DNA from: Rhodanobacter sp.
GTDB lineage: Bacteria > Pseudomonadota > Gammaproteobacteria > Xanthomonadales > Rhodanobacteraceae
Direction of reading: 5' to 3'
DNA length: 46,675 nt
Assembly: GCA_027307195.1 (NCBI GenBank)
Contig: DAHUXL010000177.1
Coordinates: 1-46,675, forward strand
In this document: one piece after another, positions 18,032 to 28,195 of the stretch
How the letters are laid out: the number at the start of each line of letters is the position of its first letter
Numbering within the stretch: position 1 is the stretch's first letter
The notes under the pieces: generated by a model
Told to the model about the DNA's origin: nothing
The model's database searches: none
Seen by the model: only the letters and a program-made list of their open reading frames with translations
Made by a program: the position numbers and the translations under genes

Positions 18032-19936
18032 ATGGACATCGCGACCAACTCCTGGCCTGTACGGCTATGGCAGCGTACGTCGCTGATGCAACGGCTGGCC
18101 TTTGTCGCGCTGGTGCCCACCCTGATCACGGCTGCGTTGCTGGTGACCTTGCTGACCCAGCGCCAGTTGGCCAACTTGCGGCAGATGGCACAGAGCAATG
18201 CCGATGCCATCGCCACGCAGACCGCCTCGGTCTGCGTGCAGCCATTGCGCAACATGCAACTGCGCGAACTGCTGGGCATTGCCGATTCGATCGGCAACCT
18301 GCCGCATGTGACGCGCGTGCAGATCCGTACGGCCGCGGGCCAGATCCTCGCCGATCATCGCGAATCCGGTGATCACCACAAACCCCAGGAAATCATGACC
18401 GTCGTGCACGACGTGGTCGACGGCGACCAGGCTGGACACCCCCTGCTCGGTTCGGTACTGGTGGATGTAAGCCTGCACGATGCGATCACGGCACAACGCG
18501 CTAGCCTGCGTCATGCACTGATTGCGCTGATGCTGAGTCTTCTTGTCGCCGGCGTGATCGGCTGGCAGGCCGCGCGCTGGATCAGCGCACCCTTGCGCCA
18601 CCTCGCCAGCGCGGTGCACCAGCTGGGTCAGGGTGACCGTCGAGTCGCCGTAGCCGTGACTGATCGCACCGAGATCGGCGAGCTGCAGCAGGGCTTCAAC
18701 CATGCCGCGGCGGCGCTGTTCGACGTGCAACGCGGCATGGAGCAGCAGATCGAGCAGGCCACTCTGGAGCTGGCACGGAAAAATGCCGCACTGGAAGCGG
18801 CCAGCGTGGCCAGGTCGCGCTTCCTGGCGGCTGCCTCGCACGACCTGCGGCAGCCGCTGTACGCGCTGACGTTGTTCTCCTCGGCGCTGGCGGTGGATGA
18901 ATACGACCCGCAACGACTGGATCGCATCGCGCATATCCAGGAGTGCGTGCAGTCGCTCGATCACCTGTTCAGCGAGTTGCTCGACCTTTCGCGACTGGAA
19001 ACCGGCGCGGTCCAGGTCGAGATCAGCGAGTTCCCGCTCGATCAGGTATTCACCGAGGTCCGCCGCAATTTCGACATGGTGGCCGAGCAGCGTGGACTGC
19101 GGCTGACTGTCCGCCCTACGCGGCTGTGGGTGCGCAGCGATCGCACCATGCTGACCCGCATGCTCAACAACCTGGTCAGCAACGCCTTGCGCTTCACCCA
19201 ACTCGGCGGCGCGCTGGTTGGTGCGCGGCGTGACGTTGATGGCTGCGTGCGCATCGAGGTGTGGGATACCGGCAGTGGTATCGCGCTGGAGCATCTGCCC
19301 AGCGTATTCGACGAGTTCTACCGCATCGATGACCGTGCCGATGCCGGACTCGACGACGGCTCGCATTCGGGCCTTGGCCTGGGTCTGGCCACGGTGCAGC
19401 GCCTGGCCGAACTGCTGGATACCGAGGTTCAGGTGAAATCGCGGCCAGGCCGCGGCAGCGTGTTCCATTTCCGGCTGCCGATCGCCGATGCACGCTCGGA
19501 GCTGGCCGCGCCGGATGACGACACGTCGACGGATCTGGTCGGCAAACGCGTGCTGGTGCTGGACAACGATCCGGCGATTCTTTCCGGTATCCGCTTCCTG
19601 CTGCGCAGCTGGGGTTGCGAAGTAGCGGTGGCCGAGGATCGGCTGCAGGCGCTGGAAGCGATCGAGAACTGGTCCGGGCCGGCCGATATCGTGATCTCCG
19701 ATCTGAACCTGCGCGCGGGCGAACGCGGACTCGAGGTGTTTGCTGCCCTGGACCAGTATTACCAGCGCGACGGCGCGACGCCATTTGCGCGACTGCTGAT
19801 CACGGGCGAAACCCGCATCGACCACCTGCGCGAGATCATCGCGGCAAAGATTCCATTGCTGTACAAACCGGTCTCGCCACAGCAATTGCGCAGCACGATG
19901 ATGTCGGTGTGGACTGTCGTCAACGGCGACAGTTGA
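18032..19936 (+). CDS. Orphan hybrid sensor histidine kinase with C-terminal receiver
   Basis: A 634-residue membrane kinase. Helices at about 20-42 and 160-178 flank a short periplasmic sensor of about 115 residues, followed by a HAMP linker (about 180-235) and a coiled coil. The HisKA domain has the phospho-acceptor His270 in ASHDLRQPL. The ATPase domain has the N box (NNLVSNALRF, 379-388), G1 DTGSG (412-416) and G2 GLGLGLA. A receiver (506-630) has acid pair Asp511/Asp513, phospho-acceptor Asp557, Thr591 and Lys612. No response-regulator gene with an output domain is adjacent, so its partner is encoded elsewhere. The signal is unknown. Confidence 0.9.
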   Translation: MDIATNSWPVRLWQRTSLMQRLAFVALVPTLITAALLVTLLTQRQLANLRQMAQSNADAIATQTASVCVQPLRNMQLRELLGIADSIGNLPHVTRVQIRTAAGQILADHRESGDHHKPQEIMTVVHDVVDGDQAGHPLLGSVLVDVSLHDAITAQRASLRHALIALMLSLLVAGVIGWQAARWISAPLRHLASAVHQLGQGDRRVAVAVTDRTEIGELQQGFNHAAAALFDVQRGMEQQIEQATLELARKNAALEAASVARSRFLAAASHDLRQPLYALTLFSSALAVDEYDPQRLDRIAHIQECVQSLDHLFSELLDLSRLETGAVQVEISEFPLDQVFTEVRRNFDMVAEQRGLRLTVRPTRLWVRSDRTMLTRMLNNLVSNALRFTQLGGALVGARRDVDGCVRIEVWDTGSGIALEHLPSVFDEFYRIDDRADAGLDDGSHSGLGLGLATVQRLAELLDTEVQVKSRPGRGSVFHFRLPIADARSELAAPDDDTSTDLVGKRVLVLDNDPAILSGIRFLLRSWGCEVAVAEDRLQALEAIENWSGPADIVISDLNLRAGERGLEVFAALDQYYQRDGATPFARLLITGETRIDHLREIIAAKIPLLYKPVSPQQLRSTMMSVWTVVNGDS

Positions 19937-19964
19937 TCCCGTTCGGTCTATCCCGGCCACAGGC

Positions 19965-19990
19965 AAAAAAAGAGCGCCCGACGGGCGCTC
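19965..19990 (-). terminator. Intrinsic terminator of tRNA-Lys
   Basis: A 9-bp stem (GAGCGCCCG / CGGGCGCTC with minimal loop) runs into seven T on the minus strand, eight bases after the CCA end of the tRNA. It also lies downstream of the converging histidine kinase gene. Confidence 0.88.
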
Positions 19991-19997
19991 TGAAAAG

Positions 19998-20073
19998 TGG
20001 TGGGTCGTCCGGGATTCGAACCCGGGACCAATAGATTAAAAGTCTACTGCTCTACCAACTGAGCTAACGACCC
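19998..20073 (-). tRNA. tRNA-Lys (anticodon UUU)
   Basis: The 76-base cloverleaf folds cleanly. The acceptor stem is GGGTCGT with ACGACCC, the discriminator base is A and the CCA end is encoded. The D loop contains AGTTGGTAGA, the anticodon loop CTTTTAA gives UUU (lysine), and the T arm is GGTTCGAATC. It has its own promoter 24 bases upstream and lies downstream of queC on the same strand. Confidence 0.98.
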
Positions 20074-20097
20074 ATCATTGCAAAACTCAAGCGGACA

Positions 20098-20126
20098 ATT
20101 TTACGGGCTGGGCGGCAGCGGCACAA
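20098..20126 (-). promoter_or_regulatory. Sigma-70 promoter of tRNA-Lys
   Basis: On the minus strand, TTGTGC (20126-20121) and TAAAAT (20103-20098) are 17 bases apart, close to consensus. The predicted start leaves a leader of about 17 bases before the mature tRNA 5' end. Confidence 0.7.
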
Positions 20127-20138
20127 GCAATCTTGTGC

Positions 20139-20834
20139 TCAGACATACCGCGTGGGATCGACCAGACGCGCTTCGCGGAAGCCTTGCGCACGCAATCGGC
20201 ACGCATCGCAATGACCGCAGGCACGACCTTCATCGTCCGCCTTGTAGCAGCTGACCGTAGCCGAGAAATCCACGCCAAGACGCTCACCTTCGCGTGCGAT
20301 GTCGGCCTTGCTCATGCGCATCAGCGGGGCGTGGATGCGGATGCCGGCGCCTTCGACGCCAGCCTTGGTGGCTACGTTCGCCAATGTCTCGAACGCCTCG
20401 ACGAAGGCGGGACGGCAATCCGGATAGCCCGAGTAATCGACTGCGTTGACGCCGCACCAGATGTCGCTGGAACCCAGCACCTCCGCCCAACCTAGCGCAA
20501 TCGACAGCATGATGGTGTTGCGCGCCGGCACATAGGTCACCGGGATGTGGCCGTCGCCGTCGTGTGCACTGTCGTCCAGCGGCACATCGATATCGGCGGT
20601 CAGTGCTGAGCCGCCAATGCTGCGCAGATCGATGCCGACCGTCTTGTGCTCGATCGCACCGAGCATCTTCGACACACGATCAGATGCAGCCAGCTCGGAG
20701 TTGTGACGCTGGCCATAGGCCACGCTCAACGCATGTACCTGATAGCCCTGTTCGCGCGCCAGCGCGATGGTGACTGCCGAGTCCATGCCGCCGGAAACCA
20801 GCACGACGGCTTTGCGCAATGTGTCTTGAGACAT
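20139..20834 (-). CDS. queC: 7-cyano-7-deazaguanine synthase
   Basis: QueC converts 7-carboxy-7-deazaguanine to preQ0 using ATP and ammonia, in the queuosine tRNA-modification pathway. The 231-residue protein has the PP-loop ATP motif [11 protein letters not shown] near the N-terminus, the GYPDCRPAF segment typical of QueC, and a C-terminal zinc site formed by [17 protein letters not shown]. The start is the ATG at 20834 ([16 protein letters not shown]); the open frame upstream is spurious. It follows queE by 97 bases, the enzyme that makes its substrate. Confidence 0.95.
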   Translation of the reverse strand: MSQDTLRKAVVLVSGGMDSAVTIALAREQGYQVHALSVAYGQRHNSELAASDRVSKMLGAIEHKTVGIDLRSIGGSALTADIDVPLDDSAHDGDGHIPVTYVPARNTIMLSIALGWAEVLGSSDIWCGVNAVDYSGYPDCRPAFVEAFETLANVATKAGVEGAGIRIHAPLMRMSKADIAREGERLGVDFSATVSCYKADDEGRACGHCDACRLRAQGFREARLVDPTRYV

Positions 20835-20931
20835 GATGTATTCCACTTCAGGGTGACCGGTCACCGGCCGCAAACGCCACCGGCAACACAGGCCGGCGCG
20901 GGTTTCTTGTCGCTGGCAGCAACATGGCGAC

Positions 20932-21630
20932 TCAATGCCCGGCCGCGTCATTCCACAGCAGCTTGTGCAGCTGCATCTGAAAGCGCACCGACAGCTTGTC
21001 GGCGATGATCCATTCGGCCAGCTCACGCGGCTGCACCGCGCCGTGCACCGGCGAAAACAGCACCATGCAGCGATCCGTCAGCGTGTGTTCGGCCAGCATC
21101 GCGCGCGCCCATTCGTAGTCGGCCCGACTGGCGATCACGATCTTGATCTGGTCGTGCGGCAGCAAATGGTCGAGGTTCGACCACAGGTTGCGCTTGCTCT
21201 CGCCCGAATCCGGTGCCTTCAGGTCCATCACCTTGTGCACGCGCGGATCGACGGCGGAAACGTCCAGCGCACCGGAGGTTTCCAGCGACACCTCGTAACC
21301 CGCGTCGCACAGCTTCTGCAGCAGGATCAGGCAGCGCTTCTGTGCCAGCGGCTCGCCGCCGGTCACGCAGACGTGCTTCGCGCCGTGCGAGGCCACCTCG
21401 GCCAGGATGTCGTCGATCGCATACCAGTCGCCACCGTAGAACGAGTATTCGGTGTCGCACCAGACGCAACGCAATGGGCAGCCGGTGAGCCGCACGAACA
21501 CGGTGCGCCAGCCAATCGCATCGGCCTCGCCCTGGATGGAGTGGAAGATCTCGGTGATGCGCAAACGCTCGGGCACAACCGCTGCCGGCGCGATGGACGA
21601 CGCCACATGTGCATCATTGCCGCTCATCAC
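20932..21630 (-). CDS. queE: 7-carboxy-7-deazaguanine synthase (radical SAM)
   Basis: QueE is the radical-SAM enzyme that rearranges 6-carboxytetrahydropterin to 7-carboxy-7-deazaguanine. The 232-residue protein has the cluster motif [14 protein letters not shown] (CxxxCxxC) and the SAM-binding GGEP (VTGGEPLAQ). [20 protein letters not shown] is the family N-terminal segment. Two adjacent ATG codons (21630 and 21627) are possible starts. It begins six bases after cpoB ends, so it appears to be read from the Tol-Pal operon, and it precedes queC. Confidence 0.93.
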   Translation of the reverse strand: MMSGNDAHVASSIAPAAVVPERLRITEIFHSIQGEADAIGWRTVFVRLTGCPLRCVWCDTEYSFYGGDWYAIDDILAEVASHGAKHVCVTGGEPLAQKRCLILLQKLCDAGYEVSLETSGALDVSAVDPRVHKVMDLKAPDSGESKRNLWSNLDHLLPHDQIKIVIASRADYEWARAMLAEHTLTDRCMVLFSPVHGAVQPRELAEWIIADKLSVRFQMQLHKLLWNDAAGH

Positions 21631-21636
21631 TACGTG

Positions 21637-22479
21637 CTACTGCTGCAGGCGCTGCAGGCGTTCCTGGGCCAGGCTGGCTGCCTTGGAACCCGGATACTTG
21701 GTGGTGACTTTCTTCAGCGTGGCCTTGGCCGCATCGACCTGCTTGAGTTCAAGCTGGCTGTAGCCCACCTTGAGCAATGCATCGGACGCCTTGTCGCTCT
21801 GCGGAAACTGGCTGAGCAGCCGCTGAAACGATTCCTGTGCGACCTGGTAATTCGTGGTGGCGTAATACGATTCACCCAGCCAGTACCACGCATTCGGCGC
21901 GAGCGCATGGTTCGGATACTGCTGGAGGAAACTGCGGAATTCGCGCGATGCCTCCACGTAATTGCCCGCGCGAATTGCCTTGAAAGCCACGTCGTAGGCA
22001 GCCTGGGCGCCGGCCGGATCGGCGGTGCCAGCGGCAGCAGCGCTGGCATTGCCGGCTGCGGGAGTGGGGGCTGTCGCAGCGTTTACCGCGGCAGCCGGGT
22101 TCCTGGGCTGAGCCGGCGGGGGATTGTTGCCTGTTGCGGCCGCGCCCGTCCCAGCAGCACCGCCCTCAAGACGTCCCAGGCGGGAATCGAGGTCGCCGTA
22201 CTGGGCTTTGTTCTTGTCCTCGATCGTCTGCTGCTGATGCTGCAACTCCTCGAGCTGACCCTGCAACTGCTGCACCTGTGCCTGCAATTGCTGCATCTGG
22301 TTGACCATGCCGATACCGGACTGATCCTTGTTCTGTGCCTGCTGTTCCAGCCGCGAGACGCGGTCGGCGAGACTCAGCCGCGAGTCCTGCGCGAATGCCG
22401 GAAACGCGAACAGCATGGCTGACGCCAAGGCGCCCGCCATGCTGATCCTGGCTGCAAAGCTGTTAGCCAGTCGCTTCAT
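21637..22479 (-). CDS. cpoB: Cell division coordinator CpoB (Tol-Pal system protein YbgF)
   Basis: CpoB is a periplasmic protein that binds TolA and the peptidoglycan synthase PBP1B and coordinates outer-membrane constriction with septal wall growth. The 280-residue precursor has a signal peptide ending AFA-QD (about residue 30). A trimerising coiled coil with Gln-rich heptads (about 35-95) is followed by an Ala/Pro-rich linker (about 105-155) and three TPR repeats (about 157-280, AYDVAFKAIRAGNYVEASRE onward). It lies three bases after pal, its usual place at the end of the tol-pal cluster. Confidence 0.93.
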   Translation of the reverse strand: MKRLANSFAARISMAGALASAMLFAFPAFAQDSRLSLADRVSRLEQQAQNKDQSGIGMVNQMQQLQAQVQQLQGQLEELQHQQQTIEDKNKAQYGDLDSRLGRLEGGAAGTGAAATGNNPPPAQPRNPAAAVNAATAPTPAAGNASAAAAGTADPAGAQAAYDVAFKAIRAGNYVEASREFRSFLQQYPNHALAPNAWYWLGESYYATTNYQVAQESFQRLLSQFPQSDKASDALLKVGYSQLELKQVDAAKATLKKVTTKYPGSKAASLAQERLQRLQQ

Positions 22480-22482
22480 CTC

Positions 22483-22989
22483 TTACTGCGCCGTGTAGAC
22501 GATCTCGACGCGACGGTTCTTGCCCCAGCAATCCTCGTTGTGCTCACGGCACACCGGCTTCTCTTTGCCGTAGCTGATCACTTCGAGCTGGCTGGCCGAA
22601 CCACCGGCTGCCTGCAGCGCGCTGGTGACGGCATTGCCGCGACGCTCGCCGAGACCCAGGTTGTACTCACGCGTACCGCGCTCGTCGGTGTTGCCTTCGA
22701 GACGGATGTGCGACGTCGGGCGATCCTGCAGGTACTTGGCGTGGCACGCCATGATCTGCTGGAACTCCGGCTTGATTTCGGTCTTGTCGAAATCGAAGTA
22801 CACGACGCGCTGACGCAGGCAGGCATCGGTATCGAGATCGGCGGGGGTGTACTTGCCATCCGACGCCTGAGTCTGGGTCTGGGTGGTCTGATCCATGGCA
22901 GGCTGCGGTTTGACTTCCTGCTTCTTGGAGCAAGCGGCCGCGCCTACGCAGAGCAGGGCAACCAGGGCGACGCGAACGGTCTTATTCAT
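22483..22989 (-). CDS. pal: Peptidoglycan-associated lipoprotein Pal
   Basis: Pal anchors the outer membrane to peptidoglycan and is moved to division sites by the TolQRA motor and TolB. The 168-residue precursor has the lipobox GAAAC (Cys20), a Gln/Thr-rich linker, and the OmpA-like peptidoglycan-binding domain with VYFDFDKTEIKPEF and NTDERGTREYNLGLGERRGN. The family usually has few extra cysteines; this one has four more in the mature protein (in DACLRQ, MACHAK, PVCREH and EDCWGK), which may form disulfides. The ribosome site AAGGAA is clear. A 247-base gap separates it from tolB. Confidence 0.95.
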   Translation of the reverse strand: MNKTVRVALVALLCVGAAACSKKQEVKPQPAMDQTTQTQTQASDGKYTPADLDTDACLRQRVVYFDFDKTEIKPEFQQIMACHAKYLQDRPTSHIRLEGNTDERGTREYNLGLGERRGNAVTSALQAAGGSASQLEVISYGKEKPVCREHNEDCWGKNRRVEIVYTAQ

Positions 22990-23052
22990 GGTGACGTTCC
23001 TTACGAGTTGAGTTCCGACAAACGATGACGATCGAGGTTACGGGACAACGAC

Positions 23053-23066
23053 GCCGGTTAACCGGC
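23053..23066. repeat. 14-bp perfect palindrome upstream of pal
   Basis: GCCGGTTAACCGGC is a perfect palindrome 64 bases before the pal start codon. It could be a dimeric regulator site. I know of no regulator with this exact motif. Confidence 0.4.
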
Positions 23067-23086
23067 TGTTATTTTGACATGTGAAA

Positions 23087-23118
23087 GATCGGTTGTGCAT
23101 AACAATGCACAACCGATC
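23087..23118 (-). repeat. Perfect 14-bp stem-loop between tolB and pal
   Basis: GATCGGTTGTGCAT and its exact inverted copy are separated by only four bases. On the minus strand, the direction of tolB and pal, TTTCACATG follows, so it may act as a partial terminator or mRNA-stabilising hairpin between the two genes. Confidence 0.6.
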
Positions 23119-23236
23119 CGACTGGATATGGCGCGGCAAAGCGTCACAACCGAAAACCGAATGACGCCAGAGGCGTTGCTCGGGCCCAATCCTTGGGCAT
23201 CATGATGCCACACATGGTGCGTAGCAGCATGGAAAA

Positions 23237-24562
23237 TCAGCGTTGACGATATGGCCCCCAGGCAGGCTCCTGCACATTGCCAGCGGCAAGTGCGAGCCGT
23301 TGCCGGACCATCCCGTCATTGGATACCGAATACAGAACTCCGCGACTACCCTCGGTGGCGGCGTACAGCAGCATGCTTGCGTTGGGCGCAAAGCTGACGG
23401 CGTCGTCGATCGGACCCGGTGAGACGTAACGCACCTGCCCGCCCAGGCTACGATCCAGAATGGCAATACGATACACGTTCCCGTTGCCCTGCACCATCGC
23501 GATCTGTTTGCCGTCGTAACTCACCGAGGCCTTGAGGTTGTTCTGGCCCTGGAAGGTGACCCGCTCGGCCGCCCCGCCACCGGCAGGGACCTGGTAGATC
23601 TGCGGGCGACCAGAACGGTCGGAAGTGAAGTAGATACTCTGGCCATCCGGCGCCCATGTCGGCTCGGTATCGATCGCCAAGCTGTTGGTCAACCGGGTTT
23701 CCTGACGGCTGCCGAGATCCAGCACGAAGATCTCGGGGTTGCCGACATAAGACAGCGCGAGCGCCAGCTTGCGGCCGTCCGGCGACCAGGCCGGGGCGCC
23801 GTTGATGCCCTTGTGCGACGAGACCAGCTGGCGCGAGCCGGTGGTGATGTCCTGGATATAGATGTTCGAGTTGCCGCTCTCGAACGACACGTAGGCAATC
23901 TTGCGACCGTCAGGTGACCACGCCGGCGACAGCAGCGACTCCTTGGAGCGCGCGACAACCTGCGGGTTGAAGCCGTCCGAATCGGCCACGATCAGCGAAT
24001 AGGACGTGTTGTTGCCCAGGCCCACGGCAGTAATGTACGCAATCCGGGTCCAGAACGCGCCACGCACGCCGGTGATCTTTTCATAGATCTGGTCCGCAAT
24101 CTGGTGCGCCACGCCGCGCAGATCGCCGGCCGGCACGGTGAATGCCTGCGCCAGCAGGCTCTGCTGCTTGTTGACGTCCCACAGCTCGTACTCGACCCGC
24201 GACATGCCACCACCGGCATCGCTCACGCGGCCGACAGTGATGTAGTCCTGCTTGAGCAGGCGCCAGGTCGCGAACTTGATGTCCGCGCCCTTGGCCGGGG
24301 ATTCCACAATGTCGCTCTTGGCCAGCGAGCGGAACTTCCCGGAGCGGTTGAAATCGTTGCGCATCACATCGGCGATGTCGGTCGACAGCGGCACACCGCC
24401 CTGCTGGGCGAACGGCACCACCACGATCGGCGTGGCGGTCTTGACGCCACCGACGATGTCGACATTCAACGACTGGGCAGCGGCGGGGCCGGCGAACAAC
24501 GCCGCCACCGCCAGCAGGACGAGGGCGAAGCTTGAGCTGAGTTTGCGCATGGGCTTGATCAT
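23237..24562 (-). CDS. tolB: Tol-Pal system translocation protein TolB
   Basis: TolB is a periplasmic beta-propeller that binds Pal and the C-terminal domain of TolA and is needed for outer-membrane constriction. The 441-residue precursor has a signal peptide (to about residue 29, PAAAQS), the N-terminal alpha/beta domain and the C-terminal six-bladed propeller with repeated SPDG motifs (LLSPAWSPDGRKIAYVSFES, GAPAWSPDGRKLAL, EPTWAPDGQSIYFTSDRSG). The ATG overlaps the tolA stop (ATGA), showing translational coupling. A second ATG four codons in (24550) is possible. Confidence 0.96.
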   Translation of the reverse strand: MIKPMRKLSSSFALVLLAVAALFAGPAAAQSLNVDIVGGVKTATPIVVVPFAQQGGVPLSTDIADVMRNDFNRSGKFRSLAKSDIVESPAKGADIKFATWRLLKQDYITVGRVSDAGGGMSRVEYELWDVNKQQSLLAQAFTVPAGDLRGVAHQIADQIYEKITGVRGAFWTRIAYITAVGLGNNTSYSLIVADSDGFNPQVVARSKESLLSPAWSPDGRKIAYVSFESGNSNIYIQDITTGSRQLVSSHKGINGAPAWSPDGRKLALALSYVGNPEIFVLDLGSRQETRLTNSLAIDTEPTWAPDGQSIYFTSDRSGRPQIYQVPAGGGAAERVTFQGQNNLKASVSYDGKQIAMVQGNGNVYRIAILDRSLGGQVRYVSPGPIDDAVSFAPNASMLLYAATEGSRGVLYSVSNDGMVRQRLALAAGNVQEPAWGPYRQR

Positions 24563-25489
24563 TGCGGCCTGAAGGTGAAGGTGAGGTTGCGCTGGAACAC
24601 GCTTTCAAAACCCTTGTACGGCAAGGTCTTGGTTCGCAGCACCGCGTTTTCGACCGAGCGCCGGCCGGCATCGTCGTAGGGACAGCTGGAATCGACGGTG
24701 GCACTCATCACGTCACCGCCGGGTGATTGCACGATATGAACCTGGCATGGAACCGCAGGTATGTTATCCGGCCGCAGCCAGTTCGGCGTGACCGCATTCT
24801 GAATGGCCGCGGCGTATTCGTCGGCCAGACTGCTGTTCTGGCTGTTGTTGCCGGTCTGACGCTGTGCGGCGGCGGGTAGATCGGGCTGACCGTCGTCCTG
24901 TGCGTTTTTCAGGTCTTCCATCTGCTGCTTGGCCTGTTTGGCCTTGTTGTCCAGCTGCTTGGTCTGGGCCGAGGCCGCGTCCATCTTGGCAAACAGCGCG
25001 TCGATCTTTTTCTTCTCTTCCTCTTTCTTCTTGGCTGCCTGCGCGTCGAGCTCGGACTGGCGCTGAAGCTCCTTTTCTTCCTGCAGCTTCTTGGCGTCTT
25101 CGGCCTTCAGTGCGGCATCCTCGACCACGCGCTCCTGCTCCACCACATCGACCTGCTTGGGCGGAGGCGGCAACGCCTTGACCACCGGCGTGTCGGGCTG
25201 TGGCGGCGTGGGCGGCGGCACCGACGGCGGTGGCGGTACGGTGTCGGGAATCGGCTTGGCCTTCACGGCTTTCGGCGGCGGGCTGCCGGTAGGACCGATC
25301 AGGGTCGCCTCGATGATCTGGCCCTGCAACTCCAGCGGCTTCGAGCAGGTGATCGGGTTCATCCACGCCGGCAGATGCAGCGCCTCGAAGACGCTTTCGT
25401 AGCTCGAACACGGCAGGATCGCGAGGAACAGAAACCCCACGATGCCGATGTGCAGGATGGCGGAAAGTACGACCGCCTTCGGCGTCGCC

Positions 25490-25503
<14 letters not shown>
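24559..25503 (-). CDS. tolA: Energy-transducing protein TolA
   Basis: TolA spans the periplasm and links the TolQR proton motor to TolB and Pal. The 314-residue protein has one membrane helix (about 10-30), a Pro-rich stretch (75-115), a charged Lys/Glu/Ala/Gln-rich helical stalk (about 120-205), and the globular domain III (about 225-314) with NWLRPDNIPAVPCQVHIV, the Cys253-Cys274 pair, and a terminal beta strand. The stalk is shorter than in E. coli TolA (421 aa). It overlaps tolR by 14 bases and tolB by four. Confidence 0.92.
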
Positions 25504-25942
<439 letters not shown>

Positions 25943-25956
25943 GACTGCTGCTCCGC

Positions 25957-26643
25957 TCAGGCTACGTCGTCGGTCTGGATCTGCCGTTGCAGCACGGAGG
26001 AGAATTCTTCCTGGAATACGTCATAGCGCGAGGCGATCCGCTCGACCTTGGTGGCGTAGCGGTTGTATGCCCATTGCGCCGGGATCGCCGCGAACAGGCC
26101 CATCGCCGTGGCGATCAACGCCTCGGAGATGTGCGGCGCGACCACCGCGATGGTCACGTCCTTCATCTCGCCCAGGCCCTGGAACGCACCCATGATGCCC
26201 CACACAGTACCGAACAGGCCCACGTATGGACTGATCGAACCGACGTTGGCGAGAAACTCCAGATTGCGCTCGAGCGCGCCGATCTCGCGCGTGCCGGCGA
26301 CCTGCATGGCGCGCTCGGAACCCTCGATCACGCTGCGCGTGTCGTTCGTCTTGCGTTGCCGCTGACGGGCAAATTCGCGGAAGCCGGACTCGAAGATGTT
26401 CTCGATGCCGCCGTTGCTGCCGCCGCGATTACTGACCTCGCGGAACAACTGGGCCAGATCGCCGCCGGACCAGAAGCGCTCCTCGAATGCCTCGGCATCT
26501 TCCATCGCCGCCTTGGTCTGCGTGTATTTGCGGATGATGATCACCCATGACAGGAACGAGAACACCAGCAGCACCAGCAGCACCAGCTGCACCGGCACGC
26601 TCGAATCCGCGATCAGCGTGAAAATGTTCAGTCCACCGTTCAT
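25957..26643 (-). CDS. tolQ: Proton-channel subunit TolQ
   Basis: TolQ is the MotA/ExbB-type subunit that with TolR converts proton flow into movement of TolA. The 228-residue protein has a first membrane helix at about 13-37 and two more in the second half, with the family segment GLFGTVWGIMGAFQGLGEM and the following AVVAPHISEALIATAMGLFAAIPA. The length is normal. It follows ybgC by 34 bases in what is evidently one operon. Confidence 0.95.
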   Translation of the reverse strand: MNGGLNIFTLIADSSVPVQLVLLVLLVFSFLSWVIIIRKYTQTKAAMEDAEAFEERFWSGGDLAQLFREVSNRGGSNGGIENIFESGFREFARQRQRKTNDTRSVIEGSERAMQVAGTREIGALERNLEFLANVGSISPYVGLFGTVWGIMGAFQGLGEMKDVTIAVVAPHISEALIATAMGLFAAIPAQWAYNRYATKVERIASRYDVFQEEFSSVLQRQIQTDDVA

Positions 26644-26677
26644 TGCTTGAAGGCTCTCCGCCAGTTGGCTTGGTTGT

Positions 26678-27077
26678 CTAGGGTGCAGGTTCGGGAATCA
26701 GATCGGCAGGAATCAGCGCCGGGCGCATGCGCTGAAGATCCACGCAGGCCACCCGCACTTGCGCGCGAATCAGGCAGCTGCCGCCGGTCTTCGTGATCGT
26801 CTGGGTGAACAGGATACTGGCTGCGCGTCGTTCTTTGACTTCGACTGTTACCGACAGTTCATCATCCAGCAGGGCTGGCTTGAGGAAATCGATCTGCATG
26901 TCGCGCACCATGAAGGCCAGTCCGGTGGCCTGCTTGAACGCCATCTGGTCGACCCCGAGCGAGCGCATCCACTCGCTGCGGGCGCGCTCCATGAAACGCA
27001 GATAGCCGGCGTGATAGACCACGCCGCCGGCATCGGTGTCTTCCCAGTACACCCGTACCGGCCAGCTGAAAGGGGAC

Positions 27078-27085
<8 letters not shown>
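26678..27085 (-). CDS. ybgC: Tol-Pal-associated acyl-CoA thioesterase YbgC
   Basis: YbgC is a hotdog-fold thioesterase that hydrolyses short acyl-CoA and is conserved at the head of the tol-pal operon; its physiological role is unclear. The 135-residue protein begins [21 protein letters not shown], containing the catalytic Asp of the 4-hydroxybenzoyl-CoA thioesterase group ([20 protein letters not shown]). I chose 27085 because the motif starts there. Its start overlaps the ruvB stop by 8 bases, which couples it to the ruv genes. Confidence 0.93.
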
Positions 27086-28127
<1,042 letters not shown>

Positions 28128-28150
28128 GCGGGCATTATGGCAGGCCTGCC

Positions 28151-28192
28151 ATGCACATGTAGGAGCCCGCCGGCGGGCTCCTACATGTGCAT
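28151..28192. repeat. 42-bp perfect palindrome between ruvB and kup
   Basis: Each 21-base arm is a perfect inverted match with no loop; the core is TGTAGGAGCCCGC with its complement. It resembles the TGTAGGAGC-type intergenic repeats of Pseudomonas and Xanthomonadales. There is no T run. It begins 23 bases upstream of the ruvB start and may act as a transcription attenuator or mRNA-stabilising hairpin between kup and ruvB. Confidence 0.8.
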
Positions 28193-28195
28193 CCC

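Noticed and set aside
18065-19966. A 633-codon minus-strand frame opposite the hybrid histidine kinase
   Set aside because: The plus strand has full kinase motifs; the minus frame has none and crosses the tRNA-side terminator region.
21631-21636. A preQ1 riboswitch before queE
   Set aside because: Only six bases separate cpoB and queE, leaving no room for an aptamer.
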